A stretch of 64,000 nucleotides of DNA from Pegoplata infirma (GCA_963921195.1 OY992536.1:330477038-330541037), one strand, 5' to 3'; positions 1 to 13,199 are shown, counted from the stretch's first letter. Notes: generated by a model from the letters alone, not told the origin. Numbers and translations are program-made.

Positions 1-2523
1 ATAAAGCATATTATTTATTGGAGTAGATCGCAGCGCACCAAGGGAGATTCTAATTGCTGAATTAATCACGGACTCGATTTTTCTGAGATGCGACTTGGGC
101 GCATAACCAAATAAAGATAAGCCGTAGTTGATTTTTGAAAGAATTATGGCTTTTGTAATTGAGATTAAAGAATTTGTGTTGCAATTAAATTTTGTACTTG
201 CGAGACATTTTATCATATTCAGTCTTTGTGTGAGTACGGATGATAAATACTCTATGTGATCATTCCATCTATATCGTTTATTAATGAGAATACCCAGTAT
301 TCTTAGTGAATCTACACTTGATATTGACATGTTTGCCGTTTGAATATCACATCTACAATTTTTGAGTCTACAGATATGTATATATTTACACTTTGTTGTA
401 GACAGACTAGCTCCAGATGAATCGCACCAATTTTGTATGTCATTAAAAAGATTGTCCAGGTTTATCACTAGGTTTTTATTTCTAGGAGACCGAACAATTA
501 AATTAAAATCGTCTGCATAGGCGCAGAAGTCGATTTCCTTGTGAAGTGATACGATTGAGCAAAGTTTGTTATACGCAATCACGAAGAGAACGACTGATAG
601 TGGTGAACCTTGAGGAATACCATTGTACAACGGAAAGGAGTTTGAATAGCCGTTATTTATACGCACTGTTATTTTCCTATTACTCATAAAGTTTATCACA
701 TATCCTCGTATCCTTGGCCCTATTTTCCATTTGTCTAGCTGTTCTATTATTGAGTGAATACCAACTTTTTCGAATGCTCTTTCGAAGTCTAGCGATATGA
801 CTGTAGCATGTTTACGTAACGAGAGGCTGTTAGCAATTTGATAGTCTAAATAAAGTAGACTGTCAATTGTCGAGCTCCCCTTTCTAAAACCGAATTGGCG
901 GTTGTTAAGTAGTTTGTTGGTAGTAACAAACCACCATAGCCTGTTGGCTATAATTTTATCTAAAACTTTTGATAAGCAAGGATTTAAAGAAATAGGGCGA
1001 TATGAAGTAACTGAGGTTTTATTTAACCCATGTTTGGGGATAGGTAATACCACACTGTTTTTGAACTGTTGAGGAATATAGTTATCGAAAATATTATTAT
1101 AAAGGCTCAGAACCTTAATCTTCATTTGATGCGGTAACATCTTTATCATCGGATAAGAAATTCTATCCATTCCCGGGGTTTTACCCTTTAGTCTGCTCAA
1201 AGTTGACGTAAGCTCAATGAAGGTGATTTTGCTTTCAATTCTAAGTGCCTCAGAACAAGGGATAGTGACGTTTAGTCCAATATTTCGTTTATTAATTTGA
1301 AAATTTGTTGAAAAGTTGAAATCAGAGGATTTTGATGACCAAAACCTTCCGAATTCATTACCCATTTCAAGTATATCATTAATTATCACATTAGGGTTAT
1401 CTAACTTAGAAATGCAATGTATACTTTGTGTGGCTTTGTAACCAGTAAAATTTCGGATGTTAGACCAAATTTTTTCTACCGGTGTTTTTGGGTTGATAGT
1501 AGATGTAAAGGCGGTAATGGAATTGTTTTTTGCTAACCTAATTTTCCGTTTGTACCTAGCATTTGCTCTTTTGTACTCTAACAGATTACTTTGCACCATA
1601 TTCCTTTTGAATATAAGCCATAGAGAATTTTTTTCGGTTTTGAGTATTTCTAACTCTTTGTTCCACCAGGGTACTTTTCTGGCTTTGTTTTTAGATTGGG
1701 GGATTGTCGAATTAGCAGCTTCTAGTATAATCCTGCACAGATTGGCTGTTTCTTTATTTATATTATTAGAGGTTTGCTTTTTAGGCAGAAGAAAATTGCA
1801 TTTGTTTTGATACTCAGGCCAATTAGCGAACTTTGTATTAAATTTTGGTTTACTATGAATGTTTTTGTTTTTAGATTCAGGAAATAGCGAAATTATAATG
1901 GGAAAGTGGTCACTTCCGCAGAGACTATTTTCAGTTTTCCAATTTGCTTGGGTAGCTATGTTGGGAGAACAAAAGGTCAAATCTATGTGTGAGAATGATC
2001 CACGGGTGTTAAAATGAGTTGGGGACCTGTCGTTCAATAGCACAAAATCTGAATTATTGATATAGTTGGATAAAACGATGCCTTTTCGGCTGTTGGTTGT
2101 AGAACCCCAATTTTTATGTGGGCTGTTAAAATCCCCTGTTACAATTCCTGGAGTATTATGGGTAAAAACATTTTCAAGATTTCTAACGCTAAAATTAGCC
2201 TCAGGACTAATATAGGAACTATATATATTAAATTTAATTTTGGAAACAATTTCTATGCAAACTGTGTCAAAATCATTAGAAATTAAAATTTGTCTTTGTT
2301 CTAAGGATTTATGGACGAGTATAGCAACTCCTCCATATCTAGTAAGGGATGTGTTAATGGCGTATATTGTGTAGTTAATGGGCACTGGGATGTTAAGGAG
2401 GGAATGGAGGTGAGTTTCCTGTAAACAGATAATTTTTGCATTATACTTTTTAATAATAATTTGGAGTTCATTATAATTATTAAAATAACCATTCATATTC
2501 CACTGTAAGATGTTAAGGGTCAT
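1..2523 (-). CDS. ORF2: endonuclease and reverse transcriptase (partial)
   Basis: I checked every codon from the ATG at 2523 to base 1: 841 sense codons and no stop, and the frame leaves the window still open. The N-terminus is an APE-type endonuclease: QWNMNG near residue 7, LQETH at 34-38, GDFN at 130-133, SDHFPI at 204-209. The RT domain follows, with YRPISL, FGFRKGSSTID, SLDFERAFEKV, GIPQGSPLS and the catalytic YADD at residues 669-672 (plus-strand 508-519). This enzyme nicks target DNA and copies the element RNA in target-primed reverse transcription. A downstream RNase H or C-terminal zinc knuckle would lie outside the window. The start codon lies inside the last codons of the middle ORF (11-base overlap), so translation probably depends on termination and reinitiation. 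Confidence 0.93.
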   Translation of the reverse strand, partial: MTLNILQWNMNGYFNNYNELQIIIKKYNAKIICLQETHLHSLLNIPVPINYTIYAINTSLTRYGGVAILVHKSLEQRQILISNDFDTVCIEIVSKIKFNIYSSYISPEANFSVRNLENVFTHNTPGIVTGDFNSPHKNWGSTTNSRKGIVLSNYINNSDFVLLNDRSPTHFNTRGSFSHIDLTFCSPNIATQANWKTENSLCGSDHFPIIISLFPESKNKNIHSKPKFNTKFANWPEYQNKCNFLLPKKQTSNNINKETANLCRIILEAANSTIPQSKNKARKVPWWNKELEILKTEKNSLWLIFKRNMVQSNLLEYKRANARYKRKIRLAKNNSITAFTSTINPKTPVEKIWSNIRNFTGYKATQSIHCISKLDNPNVIINDILEMGNEFGRFWSSKSSDFNFSTNFQINKRNIGLNVTIPCSEALRIESKITFIELTSTLSRLKGKTPGMDRISYPMIKMLPHQMKIKVLSLYNNIFDNYIPQQFKNSVVLPIPKHGLNKTSVTSYRPISLNPCLSKVLDKIIANRLWWFVTTNKLLNNRQFGFRKGSSTIDSLLYLDYQIANSLSLRKHATVISLDFERAFEKVGIHSIIEQLDKWKIGPRIRGYVINFMSNRKITVRINNGYSNSFPLYNGIPQGSPLSVVLFVIAYNKLCSIVSLHKEIDFCAYADDFNLIVRSPRNKNLVINLDNLFNDIQNWCDSSGASLSTTKCKYIHICRLKNCRCDIQTANMSISSVDSLRILGILINKRYRWNDHIEYLSSVLTQRLNMIKCLASTKFNCNTNSLISITKAIILSKINYGLSLFGYAPKSHLRKIESVINSAIRISLGALRSTPINNMLY

Positions 2524-3007
2524 TTTTAATGTTCATAAAAAAAGGAAAAGACTTAGTAAATATGTATGATAAGTTTTGGAAATGAATATGAATATCCTTA
2601 ATGTTGCATTTAAATAAGAGAAAATTTAAATTAATGTCAAAGTGTACACATATTACATTATACACGATTAAAAAGAGATCAGGTATAAACAGAAGAGGAG
2701 TTAGAAGGTAACTTGATATATATTTTTTTTCAACAAAAGTGTATAAATTTTTTGAAGAGATTGACTCAAATTTAAAGTTAGATAAGTCAGTAATATTAAG
2801 AGAACGTATAATAATTAAAGGGAGATATGTGGATGAAATAAAATAATTAGGAGATGATTTACAGTTATTGTTTTTTAGGTGACTATTGATATCATTAAAT
2901 AAATTTAGATTATGTTTAGAAAAGAGCAGTAAAGAATATGAAAAAAGTTTTAAAATTGCGTATATAATTGATTTGGTGTAAGTAGAGAGTTCATTTTTTA
3001 TGTACAT
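2513..3007 (-). CDS. small middle ORF between ORF1 and ORF2
   Basis: This 164-codon ORF is not a family I recognise. Its ATG (3007) overlaps the ORF1 stop by 10 bases and its TAA overlaps the ORF2 ATG by 11 bases, so all three element ORFs are chained stop-over-start. The protein is rich in Ile, Leu, Phe, Asn, Ser and Tyr, with several hydrophobic stretches (for example residues 100-125) and few charged residues; no zinc knuckle or catalytic motif is visible. Chance is an unlikely explanation for 164 open codons in such AT-rich DNA with matched overlaps on both sides. It could be a real third protein, or a spacer kept open so that ribosomes can reach ORF2. Coding status is inferred, not shown. 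Confidence 0.6.
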   Translation of the reverse strand: MYIKNELSTYTKSIIYAILKLFSYSLLLFSKHNLNLFNDINSHLKNNNCKSSPNYFISSTYLPLIIIRSLNITDLSNFKFESISSKNLYTFVEKKYISSYLLTPLLFIPDLFLIVYNVICVHFDINLNFLLFKCNIKDIHIHFQNLSYIFTKSFPFFMNIKNDP

Positions 3008-4155
3008 GTTTTCTTATTTCTTGATGATTTTCTAGTGGCTGATTTAATTTTTTCTCTTAGTCTCTTAGAAGCATTTTTTGGCAGTATTATTGGATTTTTT
3101 TCTTTCGTTGTTAGAGAAGAGCTGCTTGGGGGGTCGGTATCCATTTCAGAAAAAGAGCAATCACTTCTGACGTCAGAATAGTCTTTTACAAATCGTGGGT
3201 TATTTAACTCGTTTGGTGGTGGCATGGTTAATGAGGTGGTAGAAGTATTGTTGTTCCCAATTTTGACAGTTGTAGAATAAAGTGTATTCTGTGTAGCATG
3301 ACGTTGTCGGTAAATGGCAGCTGCCTTTTTTTTACCAACTTTCTCAAGGGTGACGATGGCCTGGATTTCTTTTTCTTTTAGAAAAATTGGGCATGTTCTG
3401 TCATTGGTTGAATGATTAGAATCCTCGATGTTTGAAATTTTGCAGTTTGTGCACGACGGAGTATTTTCACATTTTTCATTTAATTCTTCGTTGGTGTGGA
3501 AGGCATTGGAACAATTGGCGCAAATTTTTTCATTTTTACATACTTTGGCTACATGTCCGAATTGTAAACAATTTTTGCATTTAAGTGGCAAAGGTATATA
3601 AGGACGGACTCTTACTTTTTCATAGCCAATAGCTAAATCATTGGGTATAGTGGTAGAAGCAAAAGTTAATACAATAAGACCTGTTTCCATCAACTTCGCG
3701 TCGACTTTTTTCAATATTTTGTTAACATATGTAACATTCTGATCTTTTAATTCAGACAATATTTCACTGTCCTCAATTCCACGTAGGTCGTTAGAGTAAA
3801 TAACGCCCTTGGCGTAATTTAACCCAGGGTGTTCTATAATATCAACTTTAATTTCTGGTGATAAAGAAGTTAGCTGAATTAGTTTATTTGCTTGGACATA
3901 GGATTTAGTTTGAATGAGAATCGAGCCATCTAAAAGTTTTTTGCACTGTTGAACTTCCCCACCAGCTACACTATCCACAACTTTTTTTATTAAAAAAGGG
4001 GATACGTTGGCGAGTGTTTCCTTGTTGTTTGTTTCAGTTTCTTTTACATCAACTATTCTTTTCATTACCAAGAATTTTTCACCCGGCGAAAGAATAGTAA
4101 GTCTTTTTGTTTTGTCAAATGTAATCTGTGAAATATGAAAAATAACTATTGCCAT
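2998..4155 (-). CDS. ORF1: Gag-like RNA-binding protein with zinc knuckles
   Basis: A 385-residue protein with three cysteine/histidine knuckles: C193-C196-H201-C206, C212-C215-H220-C229, and a looser C235-C238-H248-C255. This array is typical of ORF1 of I/Jockey-type non-LTR elements, which binds the element RNA in a ribonucleoprotein particle. Residues 30-185 resemble the RRM-like region before the knuckles in such proteins. The C-terminus (310-385) is Ser/Thr-rich and ends in a Lys/Arg-rich tail. Translation could start at Met1 or at Met31; the first gives the longest frame. The stop overlaps the next ORF by 10 bases. Confidence 0.9.
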   Translation of the reverse strand: MAIVIFHISQITFDKTKRLTILSPGEKFLVMKRIVDVKETETNNKETLANVSPFLIKKVVDSVAGGEVQQCKKLLDGSILIQTKSYVQANKLIQLTSLSPEIKVDIIEHPGLNYAKGVIYSNDLRGIEDSEILSELKDQNVTYVNKILKKVDAKLMETGLIVLTFASTTIPNDLAIGYEKVRVRPYIPLPLKCKNCLQFGHVAKVCKNEKICANCSNAFHTNEELNEKCENTPSCTNCKISNIEDSNHSTNDRTCPIFLKEKEIQAIVTLEKVGKKKAAAIYRQRHATQNTLYSTTVKIGNNNTSTTSLTMPPPNELNNPRFVKDYSDVRSDCSFSEMDTDPPSSSSLTTKEKNPIILPKNASKRLREKIKSATRKSSRNKKTCT

Positions 4156-4283
4156 GTTTTCGCATAACCGGATATACGCTTACCCATACAAATTTTAAAT
4201 TATCCATGCTTATTTTTAGCATGTATAATTATCGGTGTTAAATTTAAGCTTCGATAAAAAGTGAAGCCTTTTTTCGTGTTATA

Positions 4284-5185
4284 CAGGGTGGTCCAATAAC
4301 AAGTATCTTTTTAAAACATGCAATGAAATGAACAATACTCAATAGTTTTGAAAGATTATGGCTTTATTTGAAAGAGAAAATATTCCCATTTTTTATGGCA
4401 AACGACTTCATTTATGCGGCTGTCTGGGTTAGCTCCGTAGTAGCTCATCCTAAGCACCCATTTTTCTAATGTTTCTGGTTCTATCTCACGAATGGCTTAA
4501 CCGATATTCGTCGAAAGGGCCTAGAACATTTCGGGATTTCCCATGTTGCATGAATCTTTAACGAGACCCCTCAAAAAATATCTAAAGGTTTTAATCGGCA
4601 GCTCTGAAGTGATAAATTCACCGCGAATATGGCTAAAAACACGATTTTCGTACTAAGTGCGCAAAATATCGATTGTTTGATGGACTGTGGGAAATATTGC
4701 GACATCCTTCTGAAAATAAATGTCATCCAAGTTGTTATATTCTATTACGGCCAACAAAAAGTCGGTAACCATGGCTCTGTAGCGCTCATCTTTGACGAAA
4801 ATGGGGTTTTCAGCTTTATTTTTGAAAATATTGTGTAATGATGCTGATACCCAAATCTGTTGCTTCCTATAGATGAATTGGATTCTTTACAATACCGTGC
4901 GAGTTTTACGATCCCAAGATGTTGCAATTTGTTTATTTACATAACCTCATTTGAGTGCCTTATTTCGGTTAACAACTTTTTTTTCGAAAAACGTGCAGTT
5001 TGGCAGCGCAGTACTGCGCTACAACGCGATACAGCGGAGCAAGCCGAGGACGCATCAATGAAGTCGTTTGCCATAAAAAACGGGAATGTTTGCTCTTTCA
5101 AATAAAGCCATAACATTCCAAAAAAAGTTGAGTATTGATCATTTTATTGCATTTTTAAAAAGATACTTGTTAATTGACCACCCCT
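4284..5185. mobile_element. Tc1/mariner-type fold-back, non-autonomous
   Basis: A 902-bp element flanked by TA on both sides (4282-4283, 5186-5187). About 135 bases at each end are inverted copies of each other, beginning AGGGTGGTC near both termini. Each arm also encodes, reading outward, the same C-terminal transposase tail (INEVVCHKK followed shortly by a stop or divergence): minus strand near 4400, plus strand near 5065-5085. The two tails have diverged upstream (YYGANPDSR versus RYSGASRGR), so the element looks built from two copies joined head to head. The middle holds no intact ORF. Confidence 0.8.
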
Positions 5186-5383
5186 TATCATGGACATAAA
5201 CGTTTTTTTTATACCCTCCACTCTAGTGATAGAGGGTATATATAAGTTTGTCATTCCGTTTGTAACACCTCGAAATATTGGTCTAGGACCCCATAAAGTA
5301 TATATATTCATGATCCTCGATCGATTTTAAGACGATCTAGCGATGTCCGTCCGTCCGTCCGTCCGTCGTCCGTCCGTCTGTCC

Positions 5384-7714
<2,331 letters not shown>

Positions 7715-8124
7715 AGTCTGTTGAAAACACGCTAACTTTTGAAAGACTTGACGGAGGCTCCTGAAGTTTGGCATATATGTTGGGCATTTACCTGGTCAGG
7801 TTGGTATTGCAATCCAGCAAAATTGGTCCAGTGGTTCAAAAGTTATAAGCAAATGAGTGAATTTCGGTAAGGGTTTTTCTGGAATTTACGAGTTAAAACA
7901 CACGGTAACTTCCGAACGACAATTCTGAGGATGCTGAAGTGTGGCACATATATTTGTCGTTCCTCTGGTCCGATTCATTTTAAATTTCAGCCAAATCGGT
8001 CAAGTCATTCAAAAGTTATTAGCAAAGCCATGAATTTCAGATTAGTTTCATCTTAAATTCACGTGTTGAAACCCGTTAAACATGTTTAAAAACATTAGTA
8101 AGTCACAAAAATATTTTACAAGGT

Positions 8125-8245
8125 ATTTTTGCCACTCAAAAATATTTTTACACTGAAACAAAAAAAAAAAATACACTCAAAAAAAATTTTACACTCAAAA
8201 AAAATTTTACACTCAAAAAAAATTATACACTCAAAAAAAAAATTA
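8125..8245. repeat. tandem CACTCAAAAAAA motifs
   Basis: Five or six copies of a 15-18 base motif, ACACTCAAAAAAAATTTT, lie near the end of the mini-me element. The same CACTCAAAAA sequence forms the terminus of the MITEs at 10986-11381 and 29077-29984. Confidence 0.7.
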
Positions 8246-8689
8246 GTAAATTATTTTTTTTTTTTTTTCAAAAATTACTAAAAAAAAGTTTTTTTTACAC
8301 AAAATAAAATATTTCTAACCAAAAATGTTATTTTTTTCACGTTAGAAAATTTGCTATCACTTAAAAAGGGCATTGTGGAGGGTATTCATAGATTCGGGCA
8401 AGTCGAATTTAACTTTTCTACTTGTTTCTTGTCTGCATTAATAAATTTTGACACACAACAACAGAGATGCCAAGTACAATTTTTTGTTTGATTAAACGGT
8501 TAATGTTATCATATATACGGTTATGCGAAAACAGGGCTTATGTTAGAGTTTTGGAATTGGGACAACAACCATATAATTATGTGTTTTTTGTTTCATCCAC
8601 AACATATCGACAAACCTCAGATATATAAAGCGGAGTAAGACTTCTTAAAAAAAAAAATTATTAGAGTTTCAGTATGCCTGAAACTGTAA

Positions 8690-9342
8690 TGTAAATAAAT
8701 ATAAAGCAGACGATTCTAAGGTTGGGTGTTTTATGGCTTATCGGCCATATCGTGGATTTATGGTTAAAAAAATGGTGAAAAATATTTTTTTTTGTTTTTG
8801 ATTTTTTAGCCATTTCTTCTTAAGAAACTCTATGTTTTCATATGAAAAACGATATTTTTTAATACCTATCCAATAGTGGCATAACCTTGAAAAAATTCGA
8901 AATAATCTTTATTAAATTTAGGTCGACATGTATTTTTTCTCTAGACGATATTTCTGTTAGTTCAAGAGTTATCGAAATTTTCTCAAAGATAAAAATTGTT
9001 TCAACGAAATTTTTAAGCACTGATAAGCCGAGACGCCCCTACTTTAAAATAGTCTGTTTTATAAATACATATTCCAAGTTTTAGGCAAATCGGTTCATAT
9101 CTGTTGGAATATTTCCTTTGTAAGATAATTATTTCCTAAAAAATTTAAAGATTGCGAAATTGGAAACCCTATAGTAAGCCGTACTACGCTTCACTTTATA
9201 ATTTAGTTTGGCATTAAACTTGTTATGTACTACAATGATTCAAGATTTTTGAAAAATTATTCTCAATAGTTCAACTATATTTGAAGAAGCGATATAAGAG
9301 CTTAATAATTTCAGTTTAATATGATTTGTATGGCAATATATG
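8690..9342. repeat. inverted-repeat remnant, family shared with 48150-48640
   Basis: The segment opens with TAAGGTTGGGTGTTTTATGG and closes near 9020-9055 with the inverse ATAAGCCGAGACGCCCC...TTTAAAATAG. A diverged copy in opposite layout lies at 48150-48640, with shared GGCAAATCGGTTCATAT and TTTCTTAGAAAG motifs. No gene is seen. Confidence 0.55.
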
Positions 9343-10249
9343 TAGGCTGACCATTCGTACTGATTTGATCAGTACATGTACTGATTTTTCATCACGTGTA
9401 CTGATCAAATAACGTTGTACTGATTTGTACTGATTTTTTGAAATATCTACTGATTGTACTGATTTTTGAATATTTAAACATAAAAAAAATTTATTTGAAA
9501 ATTCTATACAAAAACTTGGAAATTAAAGTTGTCAGAGTAGTTTTTTAAAACTTTAAAGTTTGACAATGAGGTAATTTATATTAATTTAAGTCTAAGGAGC
9601 TTGGAGTTCGTGAACCAAGAGGTTCCTTAACGCAAAAATGTTTCTGAGCATGAATTTATTTTGATCTTCATATATTTATATAAAAAGGCGTACAGAATCG
9701 TTAAGGTTTTCTACAACGAAAAGTTTAAGGGATGATTGATTTTCTATATTTTTTGAAATATAATGTAATTGCACGAATGCAAATGATTCTGATATTTTCG
9801 ATGAGCTAATGTCATCAGAATTTATTAAAAAAAGAAATCGGTACATCAGGGCTATCAAAAGAAACATGTGTATATTTCATGGGAAGTTTTCGAAAAGGAA
9901 AAGTTATCAAAACTTAAAGGAAAACGCACTCAGAATTGAGGGACTTTATTTTTCTCAAAATATGTGGGTTTTTGTTATATTTTCTGAACTGAATCAATCA
10001 AATTATTCAAATTAAGTTCTTTAAAGTCACATAAATTTTCTGCAAAATAACGACAACAGTTTATGGCAGTTGTTGTTTACAGTTGTTTTTACAGAAATAC
10101 TAATTGAACCCAAGTTAGTTTAACCGAAATTTTTTGCATGTTGAAAAAATCATCAGTGCTTTCCCATAGAAAATACTTTTCACAGAGTTATTTCTAGAAA
10201 ATAAAACTTGGGCGTACTGATTTGAGTTCAGAAAAAAATGCTCACCCTA
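9343..10249. mobile_element. MITE with 8-bp TSD and TAGGSTGA ends
   Basis: A 907-bp element flanked by AATATATG at 9335-9342 and 10250-10257. The termini are TAGGCTGACCATT and, inverted, TAGGGTGAGCATT. Just inside the left end the word GTACTGAT is repeated about eight times (9357-9465), and it recurs inside the right end (near 10214). The 8-bp duplication suggests the hAT superfamily. No transposase ORF is evident. Confidence 0.82.
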
Positions 10250-10374
10250 AATATATGGAGCTTCATATTTTAAACGTATCACAAAAAAAAAATAAAAGCT
10301 AACATCGTTTAAAAATTGCAACCTATAGACAAAATTGGATAAAAAAAGTAAATTTTTCTCAGTTTAAACCAGCG

Positions 10375-11762
10375 CACAGTGGCCGAAATGGCCAATCTAG
10401 CGGCGCTTAATTCGGAAATGTAAAATAATAAAGTCTAATGCTTATTTGCGATAAAAAAATTTATAAAGAATTAATTTTTAAACAATATTTATTTATTTTT
10501 ATGTATTTTGGGAAATTTATGTGAATATTGGGAGGGTGGTTTGTATGAGGCCTAGAAATTAAAATGGTCCGATTCCGTTAAAATTTAGAGCGATTGTTTA
10601 TGAATATAAAAAACATTTATCGGTCGAATTTCAAGAGGATATCTTGAATACTATTGTTAGGGGTATTTAAATAAAACTTGAAGGGGACATTTACATGGGG
10701 GCTATGGATTAACATGGATTGATTTTGTCAAAATTTAATAGGTTTTGTTCTTGCGATAAAAGAAACTTAAATTTCAAATTTCAGCCAAATCGATTGAAAA
10801 TTGTGGTCTGTATCGCGTTTATACTGTTTATTTGGACAGGCAGATGGACCCTAAAAACCGAACAACTTGCGCGAACTAGCACGCCATACTGAAACGTCAC
10901 AACAAAAATAACCCAAAATAATAAACAAAACAGGAATTGGACCGAATACGATCGAATTTCAAAAGTTGCAGTCCATGAAACTATACACTAAGAAAATTAT
11001 GTCATTAACTGTTTGTAGGTTATTTTAAAAAGTAATCAGTAAAGCCATTTTAAAAGAAAAATCACTTATTTTATAAAGGATTTAATTTTTTTACTGTTTC
11101 TGTAGTTTAAAAAAAATAATTTACTGTATTAAAAACGAATTTTCTGTTACATTTAATTTCGGCAGTAAAAAGTTTCTTCTATAGTTTTACTGTTTTTCAA
11201 TACAAAATAACTGAATATTCACTAGTTTTTTAATGTTTTGGTTAGTAATTAAATTAACATTTAAAATTGACTGTAATGTGTTTTTATTTTAAATGAAAAA
11301 ACAGTGGAATGGTTTTTAAATAAAATTTCATTTGTTTTAAGTGAATATTCACTGGAATTTACCTACATAATTTTTTGAGTGTAGTTTATATCATAAATGT
11401 AAACTTCTATAATGAACTAGTAATAAATTAGATACACACAGGCCACAAATATTTATTTTTTAGTTAAAACATACCTTTTACTTTTAAGCAAAACTTTTTG
11501 GCTCAAAATGTATAAACAATTGACTTAAAAGTGTCAAGAAAAACTCACTGAATAATTAGGCCCCAAATTCCTTTAATACACTTGCTGCAGAAAATGTATA
11601 TTTGATAGCTTACAGCTGTGCGAATATTAAGAGAAAAACAAAAGTGAAAACGTTAATTTTCTCTGTAAAGTATAGGTAATCGATACAGTGCAAAACATTT
11701 ATCAGTTTTAATTTTTCAATTTTGACTAAAACGCCGCTAGATCAGTGATTTCGGCCACAGTG
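10375..11762. mobile_element. Transib-like element with CACAGTG heptamer ends
   Basis: A 1388-bp element flanked by the 5-bp duplication CAGCG (10370-10374, 11763-11767). The left end is CACAGTGGCCGAAAT followed by AATCTAGCGGCG; the inverted right end is CACTGTGGCCGAAAT followed by GATCTAGCGGCG. A GC-rich 5-bp duplication plus a CACAGTG-like terminus is the signature of Transib transposons, the RAG1 relatives. The interior is AT-rich, with no ORF, so the copy is non-autonomous. It contains a TA-flanked MITE. Confidence 0.78.
10986..11381. mobile_element. TA-flanked MITE with CACTNAAAAA ends
   Basis: A 396-bp insertion inside the Transib-like element, with TA on each side. The termini CACTAAGAAAATTATGT and, inverted, CACTCAAAAAATTATGT match over 17 positions with two differences. 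TA target suggests Tc1/mariner mobilisation. Confidence 0.65.
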
Positions 11763-11767
11763 CAGCG

Positions 11768-12364
11768 CAATAAGAAATTACCATCCAACCAAAAACAAAC
11801 TGCTTGCCTATGAGCAGGTTTGTAAGGTAGTGATTTTTGTTGTTTGCTTATAAACCTGCTTACGTATGGCATGATATTTGTTTGCAATATCCCACTTTAG
11901 AACATTTATTTTGAGTGTTTACATCGGCGCATTGAATATGAATTAAAATCAAGCCTTTTTTAAGTATTTTTAGTATTTTTTTAAGTCACTGCCATACTTT
12001 ACTGCAACCGGTACTGCCTACGGTATTTTGTTGTGTAAGCTAACTCTTGTACGCAGTGCTTACAAAATCTCGTTTATTTATTTTTTGCTGGGCTTGTTCA
12101 TCATTTTAAAACGTTGAGCTGGAATATAGTTTTCTACAAAAATTAAAGATGCCCTCCTAAATACTTTTTTCTGTATTTAAACATCTTAGAAATTTGTGTA
12201 CCTATAACTGCACACTGCATTGTGATTACCGCAGAATATATTCAAGAATCTATAACAAAAGGAATCTGTTCCGAAAAAATTCCAGGAACTTTAGTGACTT
12301 ACGCCTTAATCTTACATTATCAATTGCTTTTATTCGATGAATATTCCGCGCATAGATTTTTAGT
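11768..12364 (+). other. intron sequence, no feature seen
   Basis: AT-rich intronic or intergenic DNA upstream of the first dynein exon in the window. I see no exon, repeat boundary or RNA gene in it. Confidence 0.5.
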
Positions 12365-12615
12365 TGATCGATATATCACTCATTTACTTGTATATTGTCA
12401 TAACTCAAAATATTTGATTTTGCAGAAATCGAGTTTAAAGTTTCCATTGAAAAAGGCCAGTACATTTAAAATGTAATAATGGCGTGTTTAAAACATATTA
12501 ATATGAATTTTTGCCACAATATAAATCATGATATAAAAATAATTATGCACCATTAACTCAAAAATCACGTATTTGAGTTATGACGTTTTACAAGTAAATG
12601 AGCGACATGTATGTA
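12365..12615. repeat. short fold-back, also present near 24860-25130
   Basis: The arms are ATCACTCATTTACTTGTA...CATAACTCAAAATATTTG and the inverse ending TTGAGTTATGACG...TACAAGTAAATGAGCGAC. A related copy (CATAACTCAAAATATTTGATTTTGCAG start, ACAAGTAAATGAGCGATAT end) lies at about 24855-25130. Confidence 0.6.
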
Positions 12616-12907
12616 TATCAACTTGTATTCTATACGCGGTTGAGAACATAAAATATATACTTACAACAAAAATATTTTAAAAACAAAACTTAACTCAGAA
12701 AAACGTTTAGTGAATTTAGATTTAGTGTGCTCGTGGATACCCATCCACTTGTCGGGTTACCAGTGTTAAAAAAACAGCAGTATTCAATGTAGGGTATACC
12801 AAAATTTGTCACAATGGAATATAATATTATTATTTACTTGCTTTGCCTTCGGTTTCATATTTTTTTTTTCTCTGGTTATATTTACATTTTATCCTTGTTA
12901 CTTACAG

Positions 12908-13199
12908 ATTTAGAAAATATTACAATCTGTGGGCATTCGATAAGGAAACAATTTGTGAAAAATATGTGGATCGTGGTGTGCCGCTTGTGCAGCTTGACGA
13001 AAAATTTACATTTTATGCAAATATTATGGACGAGTTGCAGCAGTTGCCAGCGTACTACGATGTCCAATGTATACGCATAAATTTAAAACCATTACTGGAC
13101 ACTATTTGCCAACATGCTCAGCAATGGTGTACAAAATTGGGTGAAAAGTTGGCTGAGAGAACTATTGCCAATATGGATAAATTGCGTTTAGAAATTAAA
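12908..13199 (+). CDS. DNAH10: dynein heavy chain, exon 1 in window
   Basis: The acceptor CTTACAG precedes 12908 and the donor GTAAGT starts at 13200. The exon starts with the last base of a codon and ends on a codon boundary. It encodes 97 residues from FRKYYNLWAFDKETICEKY to KLRLEIK, including CIRINLKPLLDTICQHAQQW. That last stretch matches the segment of axonemal dynein heavy chains where the tail (DHC_N1) passes into the helical region before the linker. The upstream exons must lie before the window or within the first 12.9 kb; I found none. Assignment to the DNAH10 class rests on the downstream exons. Confidence 0.9.

Larger units (their letters stand above)
1..4283 (-). mobile_element. 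non-LTR retrotransposon, I/Jockey-like, intact
   Basis: Minus-strand element with three tightly overlapping ORFs: a zinc-knuckle ORF1 (4155-2998), a small middle ORF (3007-2513) and an endonuclease/reverse-transcriptase ORF2 (2523 to the window edge). No stop or frameshift interrupts any of them, so the copy looks young. The 3' end lies outside the window. The 5' boundary is uncertain: about 130 bases of AT-rich sequence separate the ORF1 start from the neighbouring Tc1-type fold-back at 4284. The clade is judged from the ORF1 knuckle pattern and RT motifs only. Confidence 0.85.

Noticed and set aside
1457..1810. 117-codon plus-strand ORF
   Set aside because: Antisense shadow of the intact ORF2 on the minus strand.
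12222..12476. 84-codon ORF upstream of the first dynein exon
   Set aside because: It overlaps a fold-back arm, lacks dynein similarity and does not supply the codon phase needed by the exon at 12908.
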